A program made the position numbers and the translations under genes. From the NCBI RefSeq assembly GCF_000745185.1, contig NZ_JQNJ01000001.1, forward strand, positions 3,020,501 through 3,084,500: DNA of 64,000 nucleotides. The letters are read 5' to 3'. Below, in pieces: positions 45,636-53,496 of the stretch. Below the pieces are notes generated by a model that was given only the letters and a program-made list of their open reading frames with translations, did no database searches and was not told where the DNA came from. The number at the start of each line of letters is the position of its first letter. Position 1 is the first letter of the stretch. This stretch comes from Muricauda sp. MAR_2010_75 (GTDB taxonomy: Bacteria; Bacteroidota; Bacteroidia; Flavobacteriales; Flavobacteriaceae).

Positions 45636-46022
45636 TTAATTTCTTTTTTGATTTTGAAAATAGTCAATTTTCAGTTGAAACATTTCTGCCATTTTAGTGG
45701 CCCTGAATTTGGCCTCTTCCGCTTTATCACCTGAGAAATTTTCATTTACAGTGTCAAAAAACAATTGTTTCCAACGATCAAAGTGCTTGCCTTGCACTGG
45801 AAGTTTAACATGCGGCGCAAAGGGGCTTCCATTGTATGTATGCTCCTCCAATAAAACTGTTTGCCAAAACCGATACATTTTTTCCAAATGAGCAGGCCAA
45901 TTGTCCTGTATCACTTCATTAAAAATACCGCCAAGTAAATCATCTTTTCGGACTTTGCCATAAAAAAGGTTTACCATTCGCTTGATGTCTTCCAGACTTA
46001 AAATTTCACTTTTTTCTACCAT
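45636..46022 (-). CDS. Group III truncated haemoglobin
   Basis: 128 residues of the 2-on-2 globin fold. The proximal His80 lies in LPVQGKHFDRW; the N-terminal DIKRMVNLFYGKVRKDDLLGG and WPAHLEKMYRFWQTVL match group III globins. Such proteins bind O2 or NO and are linked to NO detoxification or haem ligand chemistry in several bacteria. It is encoded with an iron-sulfur repair protein of the NO stress response, which supports a NO-related role. It is a cytoplasmic protein. Confidence 0.92.
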   Translation of the reverse strand: MVEKSEILSLEDIKRMVNLFYGKVRKDDLLGGIFNEVIQDNWPAHLEKMYRFWQTVLLEEHTYNGSPFAPHVKLPVQGKHFDRWKQLFFDTVNENFSGDKAEEAKFRATKMAEMFQLKIDYFQNQKRN

Positions 46023-46072
46023 TTCTGTTTTGCCTTAAAGCGTTTTCCAGAGAAAGACACTGCCCCATAAAA

Positions 46073-46420
46073 TTAGATAAGATGCCCGAAAATGACCAAA
46101 GTATTGAAAATAACACTTAAAATAAGTAGATTAAAAGTGGTCAAAGGTTTTAGTTGCGCCAGTACAGCTCCGTTAAAGGCCATGCAGAAGATGGTGACAA
46201 AAAAGAGGAGTATCATTTTTAAGATGATGTCCATTGTTCCCATCAAAAGCACCATAGCTGCAGCAGAGCCGAGGCAACTCTGCCCAATTATTGCTATGGT
46301 TGAATAGCCAAGTTGACTTTTTTTAAATTCTTTGAACAACCGTTTGTACATGTTTTTTAATACACTTGATTTGTGCTCTACTCCAGAATGGGTCATTGGT
46401 ATTGTCGTTGAATGTTTCAT
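46073..46420 (-). CDS. Small membrane protein of the NO-defence operon
   Basis: 115 residues with three predicted membrane helices (about 38-60, 65-85, 93-113) after a basic N-terminal segment (NMYKRLFKEFKKSQ). I do not recognise a named family. It is flanked by the iron-sulfur repair gene and the truncated haemoglobin gene. The 57-base gap before it contains a hairpin. Its position suggests a role in NO or respiratory stress; the reaction or partner is unknown. Confidence 0.7.
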   Translation of the reverse strand: MKHSTTIPMTHSGVEHKSSVLKNMYKRLFKEFKKSQLGYSTIAIIGQSCLGSAAAMVLLMGTMDIILKMILLFFVTIFCMAFNGAVLAQLKPLTTFNLLILSVIFNTLVIFGHLI

Positions 46421-46446
46421 TGTTGTTACGTTTTTATAATGTTTAT

Positions 46447-46470
46447 GGCTTATCCCCTAAAGGGGCTGCC
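46447..46470 (-). terminator. Hairpin between the iron-sulfur repair gene and the membrane-protein gene
   Basis: CCCCT-AA-AGGGG (46454-46465) is flanked by a further GGC/GCC pair (46447-46449 with 46468-46470). On the minus strand it lies just after the repair-gene stop. No T-run follows, so partial attenuation or RNA processing is more likely than full termination. Confidence 0.35.
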
Positions 46471-46477
46471 TCCCATA

Positions 46478-47212
46478 TTAAAATAAGTTGTCTAATACTT
46501 TCTTTTCCAAAATCTCAGCTTTTGGGAACAGAATGTTGTTCTCCAAGTGGATGTGCCTGTGGAGGTCTTCTTCAAACTCTTGGAGGAGGGAGAAAGCAAC
46601 GCGATACGTATTGCAAGCATCTGGCGGCGGTGTGTAGTCACTGCTAAGAGCAGCAATTTTCCGGAACCGTTCCCCTTCATTGTCGTGCTCTTCCATCATC
46701 ATTTGAATGGGATTCTTAACGGTACCAAATTTGGAGTCTCCCAAAGTCGTATCATCTTTTGTTGCATTGACCATTTTACGGATCCAGGGAAATAGCACCA
46801 ACTCTTCCTTTTTCATGTGCTTGGCCAACTCTCCGGCAGAAGCACTGAAATGTTCAAAAATTCCGTACAGTTCGGGATGTTTGTTACCATGTACATGGCA
46901 TAACTTGTTGAGATACTGTTTTAAAATGGGAATTTGCTGTTCCACATAACGGTGGTGTTTTTTTTCGATATAATCGATCAACAAATCCAGAGGCCAGGTT
47001 TTAAAATCGGGTTGATCCCCTATAGTGTTGTTTTGGATGGCACCAAGCTCTTGGACCAAGGTTTCCAAATCCAGCCCTTTTTTCTCTGCAACTTCTTGAA
47101 GTGTACGGTTGCCTTTGCAACAAAAATCTATTTTGTGTGCTTTAAAGACTTGGGCAGTTCGGTAGTCTTCTGTTACCATTTGCCCGACTGTTTTTTCCAT
47201 GGTATCGTTCAT
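46478..47212 (-). CDS. ric: Iron-sulfur cluster repair di-iron protein (RIC/YtfE/ScdA)
   Basis: 244 residues. An N-terminal ScdA_N-type domain carries IDFCCKGN (Cys31, Cys32). A hemerythrin-like four-helix domain with spaced His and Glu ligands follows (KKHHRYV, HGNKHPEL, HMKKEELVLFPW, EEHDNEGE, HIHLENNILFPKAE). Proteins of this family repair iron-sulfur clusters damaged by nitric oxide or peroxide, in the cytoplasm. It leads an operon with a small membrane protein, a truncated haemoglobin and an unknown gene. A candidate operator lies 21 bases upstream, and an Rrf2 regulator gene lies just beyond. Confidence 0.95.
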   Translation of the reverse strand: MNDTMEKTVGQMVTEDYRTAQVFKAHKIDFCCKGNRTLQEVAEKKGLDLETLVQELGAIQNNTIGDQPDFKTWPLDLLIDYIEKKHHRYVEQQIPILKQYLNKLCHVHGNKHPELYGIFEHFSASAGELAKHMKKEELVLFPWIRKMVNATKDDTTLGDSKFGTVKNPIQMMMEEHDNEGERFRKIAALSSDYTPPPDACNTYRVAFSLLQEFEEDLHRHIHLENNILFPKAEILEKKVLDNLF

Positions 47213-47232
47213 GATAAATGATTTTATAATTC

Positions 47233-47246
47233 GGACAAAATTGTCC
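47233..47246 (-). promoter_or_regulatory. Candidate Rrf2 operator before the ric operon
   Basis: GGACAAAATTGTCC on the + strand: perfect six-base half-sites GGACAA/TTGTCC with a two-base spacer. It lies 21-34 bases before the ric start codon. On the minus strand it includes CAATTTTG, one mismatch from the -7 box TAnnTTTG, so a repressor bound here should block the promoter. The same 14-bp pattern occurs at 47746 and 56656. Confidence 0.6.
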
Positions 47247-47266
47247 TTTATTGATTCAAATTTTTT

Positions 47267-47704
47267 TTACCGCTTCAAATAGGTCAACCCTACTTCCAAG
47301 CCTGTGGCAAGTTCATATAAGCTTGTACTTTTCAACATTTTGCTTAAATCGGTACGGATGTCGACAAATTTATCGTGAAGGGGACAGGGCTTATCCGCAT
47401 TACATTCCTTGAGTCCCAATCCACAGCCCACATAAATCTTATCTCCATCAATAGCTTTGACAATTTTGCTCAATTTTACGGCATCCATATCTTCTCTTTG
47501 AATTTCAAAACCTCCTGTAGGCCCTTTCACTGAATTAATTATGCCATTTCTTGTAAGCTGTTGCAATATTTTTGCCGTGAAGGCAATGGGGGAGTCTATT
47601 TCCTCAGCAATTTCTGTTACGCTCACCCGTCTTCCGTCCAAAGATTGCAACGCAACATATACCGCTGAACGTATGCCATACTCACAGGCTTTTGAAAACA
47701 TCAT
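47267..47704 (-). CDS. Rrf2-family regulator with iron-sulfur cysteines (NsrR/IscR-like)
   Basis: 145 residues. A winged helix-turn-helix (VSVTEIAEEIDSPIAFTAKILQQL then GPTGGFEI) is followed by three Cys at 94, 101 and 107 (VGCGLGLKECNADKPCPLH). This spacing fits Rrf2 members that bind a [2Fe-2S] or [4Fe-4S] cluster. Such proteins sense NO (NsrR) or cluster status (IscR). Its place between the ric operon and the nos cluster favours NO sensing. Its own promoter carries the shared 14-bp motif, suggesting autoregulation. A start at 47701 (second Met) is equally possible. Confidence 0.9.
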   Translation of the reverse strand: MMFSKACEYGIRSAVYVALQSLDGRRVSVTEIAEEIDSPIAFTAKILQQLTRNGIINSVKGPTGGFEIQREDMDAVKLSKIVKAIDGDKIYVGCGLGLKECNADKPCPLHDKFVDIRTDLSKMLKSTSLYELATGLEVGLTYLKR

Positions 47705-47745
47705 AAATGATTAATATCAGGACAAAGATAAGGTTAAAATAAATA

Positions 47746-47759
47746 AGATAAAAATGTCC
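47746..47759 (-). promoter_or_regulatory. Candidate Rrf2 operator before the rrf2 gene
   Basis: AGATAAAAATGTCC on the + strand fits RGAYAAAAWTGTCY. It lies 42-55 bases before the start of the Rrf2 gene and shares the 12-mer GATAAAAATGTC exactly with the site at 56656. Confidence 0.55.
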
Positions 47760-47815
47760 TTTATTATTTTTTTAATTAATTGTACAGTGGCGTTATATTG
47801 ATTGATTCTTGAATT

Positions 47816-49018
47816 TTAGTTTTTGCCTAAATTTTGAATCAAAAAGAGGAGTAAACCAAACAAAATCAAAAAGGAAAAAGTGGCCAAAAATGACGTATAC
47901 CCACTAAAAATGCCCCATTCCTGCCAAGCCGCAAAGCCTTTATAAAAAATAAGGCATTCGGTAAGTATGAAACCCAAAAAATACAATAGGCAGGATTTCT
48001 TTGACATCAAAAGCAAACCAAAATAGTCCGTAAAAAAGAATAGCCCAAAACTGATGACGCCCAAGAAAGTTAAATGCAGATAACCAATGGTAAAATCAAG
48101 ATACACGGCAGCCATTTGGGCAAAATAAGGGAGGGTGGTCATCAGTTGCAACAGCATTTTTATGCTGATAAGGATAACAACTATCCGTAGTAACCGGTTT
48201 TGTAAATTTGAAAGATTTAATGTGATAACCTTCTTCTTGGTGAGTGTCCACAAATATACCAAGGAATAAAACTGTATGGTTACTCCAATCCCCCCTAGAA
48301 TGTACAACCCCAATGGCGGTTCTGTCCACAGTGTGGATAGGAAAAAAGTAAGAATAATGCCGATGTTGATCGTTTGGAAAAAGCGAACAAAGCTTTTTTG
48401 GGGAATGATAAGGTTCCGTTGTTCCAAAACATACAGAAACAGACCAAGCAAGGCCAATAGCATCCAACCGTTATACTGAAAGTGCAAATAAAAGTAGATG
48501 GACAAACGGTACCAAATAGATTGGGCTCCCAAAGTACTCATAATAACTCCCAACGCCCAAGGCCCCAAACTGGAGAGTACCATATAAACAAGAGCTGTTT
48601 TCACACATTTCAGACCTTTACTTTCTCTATGTTCAGACTCAATGTTTTTCCAGAAATGATAAGTGTAGATATAGGATGCAATCAAAAACAAGGTGGAAAA
48701 GATAATGGAAAACAGCGCATATCCTTGAAATGGAAAGGTGAGCAACATTCCAACCAAAGTGCCTTGGGTACCCCAAAAGATGTGCCTGTATCTTTTGCTG
48801 GATGTCTTCTTATCCAGAAAGCAATAATGGAGCAGCGTGGTTAACGCCACATACACCCAACCCAAAAGGGCGATATGCGAATGGGCGTGGACTATATACC
48901 TATAGTTGAAATCGAAAGTGAAAATGGGATAGAAGCGAAGCAATAGGCCCAGGAGGGCAGCAATACTAAAATAGATTACCGCAATTCTAAGATGTTGTCG
49001 GTGCAGGTTGGCCGTCAT
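47816..49018 (-). CDS. Polytopic haem-copper-oxidase-I-like membrane protein of the nos cluster
   Basis: 400 residues and about 12 hydrophobic segments. The N-terminal YIVHAHSHIALLGWVY and the mid-protein YFYLHFQYNGWMLLALLG place His residues in membrane helices as in oxidase subunit I-like or NnrS-like proteins. It is much shorter than a true oxidase subunit I, so it may bind haem without oxygen chemistry. It is the last gene of the nos operon, 33 bases after nosY. It could serve electron transfer or NO/copper metabolism; this is inference. Confidence 0.68.
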   Translation of the reverse strand: MTANLHRQHLRIAVIYFSIAALLGLLLRFYPIFTFDFNYRYIVHAHSHIALLGWVYVALTTLLHYCFLDKKTSSKRYRHIFWGTQGTLVGMLLTFPFQGYALFSIIFSTLFLIASYIYTYHFWKNIESEHRESKGLKCVKTALVYMVLSSLGPWALGVIMSTLGAQSIWYRLSIYFYLHFQYNGWMLLALLGLFLYVLEQRNLIIPQKSFVRFFQTINIGIILTFFLSTLWTEPPLGLYILGGIGVTIQFYSLVYLWTLTKKKVITLNLSNLQNRLLRIVVILISIKMLLQLMTTLPYFAQMAAVYLDFTIGYLHLTFLGVISFGLFFFTDYFGLLLMSKKSCLLYFLGFILTECLIFYKGFAAWQEWGIFSGYTSFLATFSFLILFGLLLFLIQNLGKN

Positions 49019-49051
49019 ATGGTTGCTTTGGCAAATTACGCTACGTCTCGA

Positions 49052-49834
49052 TTAGAAATCTTTTCTTTTTGCTTTGTATTGCAATCCTAGAATGGGCAAA
49101 ATAGTCCAAAGTAATAGAATGGCCATAGAAATAACGAAGCCTAAATCCGTACCAAAGAATTTTTTGAATATGGCACCGGTATACCCCAATAGGGCAGAGA
49201 TGTCCAGTTTGAGTAGAATCAATATACGGGAAAGATCTATAGGGTTTAGCGCAGTGGCCACCAAGGAAAAGGTGTCCAACGGATACTCCTCAAACACAAT
49301 CAGGGACATTAGGAACAGGCCATCATAGACTACGGCCAAAAAGAGCCATAACAGCACCGCGTAACCAAATCCTTTGATCTTGTTTTCGTTGGATATGGCA
49401 ATGACGAAGGACAGTCCCACAAAGATGAAAGTCAGGAAAGCCCCAGTAACCAGCAATAGGGAAAAATCAAAAATGGCATTGCTCCGTAACAGCCCGTATA
49501 ACACAAATGGAATTCCTAATCCCAATACCAAACTTAACGTAAGAGAACCTGCTACGCCAAAATACTGGCCCATAAATATGGAACTGCGTTTAATGGGCTG
49601 AGCCAATAATAGCTCGGTAAATTCCCGGGAATTGTAGTAGTACATCACGCCAAATATAGTTCCAATCAACGGAATCAACACAATGATCACATTCATTAAA
49701 GTAATCACAGCTTTGGAAACATCATTGTTCAGGAACAACAAAACAAACCCAAGAGCCAGATAAAAGAAAAAATAAACGTAGCTCCAACGGCTGCGTATCA
49801 GATCGTAAAAACTGTATTTCAATATTTTAAGCAT
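49052..49834 (-). CDS. nosY: ABC transporter permease of nitrous oxide reductase maturation
   Basis: 260 residues with six predicted membrane helices and the NosY-like features YNSREFTELLLAQPIKRSS and DLSRILILLKLDISALLGYTG. With NosF and NosD it forms the ABC-type system needed to assemble the copper-sulfide CuZ centre of NosZ in the periplasm. The start overlaps nosF by eight bases, so it is translationally coupled. Confidence 0.92.
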   Translation of the reverse strand: MLKILKYSFYDLIRSRWSYVYFFFYLALGFVLLFLNNDVSKAVITLMNVIIVLIPLIGTIFGVMYYYNSREFTELLLAQPIKRSSIFMGQYFGVAGSLTLSLVLGLGIPFVLYGLLRSNAIFDFSLLLVTGAFLTFIFVGLSFVIAISNENKIKGFGYAVLLWLFLAVVYDGLFLMSLIVFEEYPLDTFSLVATALNPIDLSRILILLKLDISALLGYTGAIFKKFFGTDLGFVISMAILLLWTILPILGLQYKAKRKDF

Positions 49835-50537
49835 GGCTACCCGTTGTTATGGCCGCAATGGCGTGTTCAAAATTGGTCTGTTCGGTCTGTTCCAATAATT
49901 TGGCGATACTGCCCTTGAAATAAATTTCCCCTTCCAAAAGATATACAATTTCATCGGCCGTTTCTTCCACAAACTGCATAATGTGCGAGGTGATCAAAAT
50001 AGTCTTGCCTTGTGCTTTTTCTTTTTGGATCAGCTCTTTTAATCGGATAAGTGCCTTTGGGTCCAAACCTGTTGTGGGCTCATCAAGAATGATTAAGGGA
50101 CTGTCGAACATAAAGGTCAATACAATGTTCACTTTTTGTTTGGTACCTCCGGATAGCGTGGATAATTTCTTGTTCAGAAAAGGTTCCAACCCGAATAGCT
50201 TGATCAGTTCTTCCTCTTCGCTGGGACTGTTCCTGAGGTCTTTGATCATGTGGATCAATTCCTTGACTTTAATGTTGGGCGGAAAGTTGGCGATTTGGGG
50301 AAGATAATCGATTTTTTTGCGGTATTTCCACCCTTTTTTTATGGGTTCCCCCAACACCGAAATCTGACCCTTATTTGGAATCACCATGCCCAGAATGCTC
50401 TTGATCAAGGTGGTCTTTCCTGAACCGTTGGGACCAAGTATGGCATAAATATGGCCTTCATCAATGGTAAGGTCTACCCCTTTCAGCACTTGATTTTTTC
50501 CAAATTGTTTATAAAGATTGTTGATTTCAATAATCAT
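49827..50537 (-). CDS. nosF: ABC transporter ATPase of nitrous oxide reductase maturation
   Basis: 236 residues of ABC ATPase: Walker A GPNGSGKTTLIK, signature LSGGTKQKVN, Walker B PLIILDEPTTGLDP and the switch His in ITSHIMQFVE. It powers the NosDFY complex that matures NosZ. It overlaps nosD by four bases (ATGA) and nosY by eight. Sits in the cytoplasm. Confidence 0.94.
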   Translation of the reverse strand: MIIEINNLYKQFGKNQVLKGVDLTIDEGHIYAILGPNGSGKTTLIKSILGMVIPNKGQISVLGEPIKKGWKYRKKIDYLPQIANFPPNIKVKELIHMIKDLRNSPSEEEELIKLFGLEPFLNKKLSTLSGGTKQKVNIVLTFMFDSPLIILDEPTTGLDPKALIRLKELIQKEKAQGKTILITSHIMQFVEETADEIVYLLEGEIYFKGSIAKLLEQTEQTNFEHAIAAITTGSHA

Positions 50538-51784
50538 GATCGTATTTTCATTAAAGGTTGGGCATCTTTTAAATTATCGGGTGTGAACACGGGGGAAACC
50601 CGTTCCGAGAAATCGATGATATCCATGAACAGGCTTCGCAACAGCACAATAGTTTCTGGCGTACGATTCACCACGTAGGAAAATAATTTCACAGGTCGAT
50701 AGGGTACATCGCCGATGCCATCCTTATCCAGATCGTAACCTGTATAGCTGCTCCAAAAATTACCTTCAAATACATTGTCGTTCAATTTGCTGTTATAGGA
50801 AATGTCAAAGGAATTGTACAAGAAATTATTGCCTTTAAAACTGTTCGTATAACAGGCTCCGATTACTCGAATGGCCCAGCCGTTGCCAATAAAGTCATTA
50901 TTTATATATTCAATCCGGTTGGAGCCCTCAATGTTGATGCCGATGGTATTTTCCTCAAAGGTGTTCCCACTGATTTCCGCATCGTTGATTTCCTTTAACA
51001 ACATACCATAGGCAGCAGTTCCCCAATTCTTTCGAAACGTATTATTTTTCATGGTGATGAACTTAGAAAACATGACCGCAACCCCGGCCCCATTATTTTC
51101 AAAGGTATTGTTGGAATAGACATCATTATTCGAAAACATAAAGTGGAGTCCATAACGAAGATTGTCCATGCTCACATTATCGGTAATGGTGATTTGGTCT
51201 GAAAATTCCAAATAGATTCCATCACGGGTACCTTGCACATGGTTTTTGGCCACTTCCACATCAGAAGAATACCAAAGTTGGATGCCATTTCCAGAATTGT
51301 ATTCGTCCACGGCCTCTCCAATAATGCGATTGTGATATACTTTGCCATGGGATGATTTTTCCAAGTAGATACCAAAGAACAATTGTTCCAACACCATATT
51401 TTGAATGCGAAAGTTTTTACTCTGTACAATTCTGATTGCCGCATTGTCCTTGGTATAGCTTACCCCTACATTGATGACGAACAGCCCGTCCAAGGTAACA
51501 TTGTCCGCGGTTACCCTGAAAATTTCCCCTTTCTTTTCACCATCCACAATGGGGTAACCGATTCCCTTGATGACCAAAGGTTTGTCCACCAAAATTTCAA
51601 ATTCTTTGTAGGTGCCTTTTTCGATCAAAAGGGTGTCGTGGGGAGCGGCACGTAAAATGGTTTCCTTGATGGAACTGTTCTCGCAGGTGCTACAAACGGT
51701 CCAAGTGTTTGCCAAACCTATTTGAAAGCCCATCAAAAGAGCAAATCCCAGAATACGTTTTATATGTTGTACATCCAATTTCAT
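50534..51784 (-). CDS. nosD: Periplasmic copper/NosZ maturation protein NosD
   Basis: 416 residues with a signal peptide (about 1-26). A long right-handed parallel beta-helix is built of NosD/CASH repeats (NGIQLWYSSDVEVAKNHVQG, GIYLEFSDQITITDN, GVAVMFSKFITMKNN). The C-terminal GYDLDKDGIGDVPYRPV is a NosD hallmark. It works with NosF and NosY in assembling the CuZ centre. It overlaps nosF by four bases and follows the flavin-binding gene by 58 bases. Confidence 0.93.
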   Translation of the reverse strand: MKLDVQHIKRILGFALLMGFQIGLANTWTVCSTCENSSIKETILRAAPHDTLLIEKGTYKEFEILVDKPLVIKGIGYPIVDGEKKGEIFRVTADNVTLDGLFVINVGVSYTKDNAAIRIVQSKNFRIQNMVLEQLFFGIYLEKSSHGKVYHNRIIGEAVDEYNSGNGIQLWYSSDVEVAKNHVQGTRDGIYLEFSDQITITDNVSMDNLRYGLHFMFSNNDVYSNNTFENNGAGVAVMFSKFITMKNNTFRKNWGTAAYGMLLKEINDAEISGNTFEENTIGINIEGSNRIEYINNDFIGNGWAIRVIGACYTNSFKGNNFLYNSFDISYNSKLNDNVFEGNFWSSYTGYDLDKDGIGDVPYRPVKLFSYVVNRTPETIVLLRSLFMDIIDFSERVSPVFTPDNLKDAQPLMKIRS

Positions 51785-51842
51785 AATCTACCTCTACTTC
51801 AAGCACAGAATCCTATGCCAAGAGCCAAAATTTCTTTTTAAT

Positions 51843-52310
51843 TTATGTGAAATCCTCTACGGACTTTCCTATTATTTTGGTCACTGCAATACGATATACC
51901 ACTGGCATTTCCGCTTCTTGCAACTTACCGGAAAAATGACTTAAAAAATGGGGGCGTTCAGCATTTTTATGGTCTATGGTTCGCTGTACGCCGTCTGCAA
52001 AGCGTTTTAAACATTGTTTAGCGAAATCTCCAGTAAGTTCTTCAAAAGTACCATGTACCTGAACTGATTGCCAATGGCGAAACGACTCGATACTATCGAC
52101 TTGAAAAGAAACTTTATTGCTTTTTCTGAGAGCGTTTATCCGATGTCCATTGGATGCGAAACACAGAATACACTTCCGGTCTTCATCAAAAAAATAGGTC
52201 GACGGTACCACATGCGGTTCATTGTCCGCAATGTAGGCTAAGTGCCCCACATAATTGTCTACTAAAAGTCCGGTGCATTTCACCGGTTCCAAATCTGCGA
52301 TCATGCTCAT
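51843..52310 (-). CDS. Pyridoxamine 5'-phosphate oxidase-like flavin-binding protein
   Basis: 155 residues of the split-barrel FMN-binding fold: GHLAYIADNEPHVVPSTYFF, CILCFASNGHRINALRK, VSFQVDSIESFRHWQSVQVH and HFLSHFSGK. It has no signal peptide. The family includes PNPOx, haem-degrading and general flavin reductases; this member lacks enough signature for a specific activity. It lies two bases after nosL and before nosD, within the nos operon, so it is probably co-expressed. A redox or haem-related service to N2O respiration is speculation. Confidence 0.82.
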   Translation of the reverse strand: MSMIADLEPVKCTGLLVDNYVGHLAYIADNEPHVVPSTYFFDEDRKCILCFASNGHRINALRKSNKVSFQVDSIESFRHWQSVQVHGTFEELTGDFAKQCLKRFADGVQRTIDHKNAERPHFLSHFSGKLQEAEMPVVYRIAVTKIIGKSVEDFT

Positions 52311-52312
52311 GT

Positions 52313-52747
52313 TTAAGGTTTAAATCGGTTATTAATTTCTGCCCATGTAAAAAGTTCGCCACCATGCTTGCTCATCGTTTTTTCAGCAGCATCTTTAGTT
52401 GCAAAAGCACTTAGATATTCACCCATGGGACTTGGGATGTTTTCGCTTATCAAGTAGGTGACCTTTGTGGCATCCGCCAAGGCACCGGGTTGGTTAAAAT
52501 CATTGACCAAGAACAGGGCTATAGTGGATTCGTCCTCATCTTTCAAATGGTTCATCATGCACTCAATGGCGTCAAAATTAAAGACCTTGCCCTTTTGGGT
52601 GACCAATTGTGCGGCATGTTGTTTGTCCACAATGGTCATGCTGCAAAAGTGACAGCCCACATGGCCATAATCAATGGGTTTGGGACCTACGGTGCATCCG
52701 ATGGTTAAACATAAGCTGGCAAACAGTAGGAGAAAAGGAAGTTTCAT
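52313..52747 (-). CDS. nosL: Copper chaperone NosL
   Basis: 144 residues, lipobox TIGC (Cys18). The Cu(I) site GCHFCSMTIVD (Cys32, Cys35, Met37) is intact, followed by the GKVFNFDAIECMM segment typical of NosL. It delivers copper to NosZ or its maturation system from the membrane. It overlaps the preceding membrane-protein gene by four bases. Confidence 0.94.
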   Translation of the reverse strand: MKLPFLLLFASLCLTIGCTVGPKPIDYGHVGCHFCSMTIVDKQHAAQLVTQKGKVFNFDAIECMMNHLKDEDESTIALFLVNDFNQPGALADATKVTYLISENIPSPMGEYLSAFATKDAAEKTMSKHGGELFTWAEINNRFKP

Positions 52748-53370
52748 AAGGCGATGTTTTTTTGTTTTTTAGCATTTTTCCAACCCAAAAAGCCAGCGGT
52801 CAAGGTGAGCATCATCCCCACAAACATGAGCCAAGCTCCAGATGCCGGTAAAGAGGTAACATCAAAGTTCAGCATTTTTACATGGCCCAATAATGGAGGT
52901 TTATAGGTCATTGGTGTTCCATCGGCGTTGGTCAATTTCATAATGGCATTTGGATCTAGATTGGTACCATAGTCCATCAACCATTGATTGAAATCGTACA
53001 TACCCAATATGCCCATAAAGGACATAAGTGCAAACCAACCTATAAACCACTTATAGCTTACTTTGTTAAAGTACCCCAATACTCCAATGCATACGCCAAT
53101 GGTCACCATAATTCCAATGATCATGGGGAATGTGCCAAACTCCCACATGTCTTCAACTTTTGGAAGCGTTTGCATCCCAATGTAGTGGTTTAGGCCGTCA
53201 ATGTTTTGAATGTCAAACTCGCTGACACCTTTAAGACCACTGATATGGATGTTCAAACCCAAAGGATCAGGATATTGTGGTGCTCCCAACATGATCTTCC
53301 AAAGCGGAAAGATGTACAATCCCATTAAGAAGAGGGGGCCAACGATCATTAAAATACTAGCCTTTTTCAT
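52744..53370 (-). CDS. Four-helix membrane protein of atypical nos clusters (NosB-like position)
   Basis: 208 residues with four predicted membrane helices: an N-terminal one (ILMIVGPLFLMGLYIFPLW), two in the middle, and one at the C-terminus (GAWLMFVGMMLTLTAGFLGW). A periplasmic loop contains HISGLKGVSEFDIQNIDGLNHYIGMQ. Clade II nos clusters usually have a membrane protein next to nosZ called NosB; this gene fits by size, topology and place, but I cannot verify homology. It starts after nosZ and a hairpin terminator, and overlaps nosL. Confidence 0.72.
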   Translation of the reverse strand: MKKASILMIVGPLFLMGLYIFPLWKIMLGAPQYPDPLGLNIHISGLKGVSEFDIQNIDGLNHYIGMQTLPKVEDMWEFGTFPMIIGIMVTIGVCIGVLGYFNKVSYKWFIGWFALMSFMGILGMYDFNQWLMDYGTNLDPNAIMKLTNADGTPMTYKPPLLGHVKMLNFDVTSLPASGAWLMFVGMMLTLTAGFLGWKNAKKQKNIAL

Positions 53371-53442
53371 TTTTTTAGATTTAAAGGTTACAAACTGAAA
53401 GCGGTTTTTTAGAAGGGTTGATATACTTCAATTTGTAAAAGA

Positions 53443-53474
53443 AAAGCGGGCAGGTCATGAAGACGGCCCGCTTT
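53443..53474 (-). terminator. Intrinsic terminator or attenuator after nosZ
   Basis: AAAGCGGGC and GCCCGCTTT (53443-53451 and 53466-53474) form a perfect nine-base stem with a 14-base loop. Reading on the minus strand it lies 23 bases after the nosZ stop and ends in TTTTC. It separates nosZ from the maturation genes and may keep nosZ transcript levels higher than those downstream. Confidence 0.65.
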
Positions 53475-53496
53475 GGTAATGGTGGTTCAATCCGAA

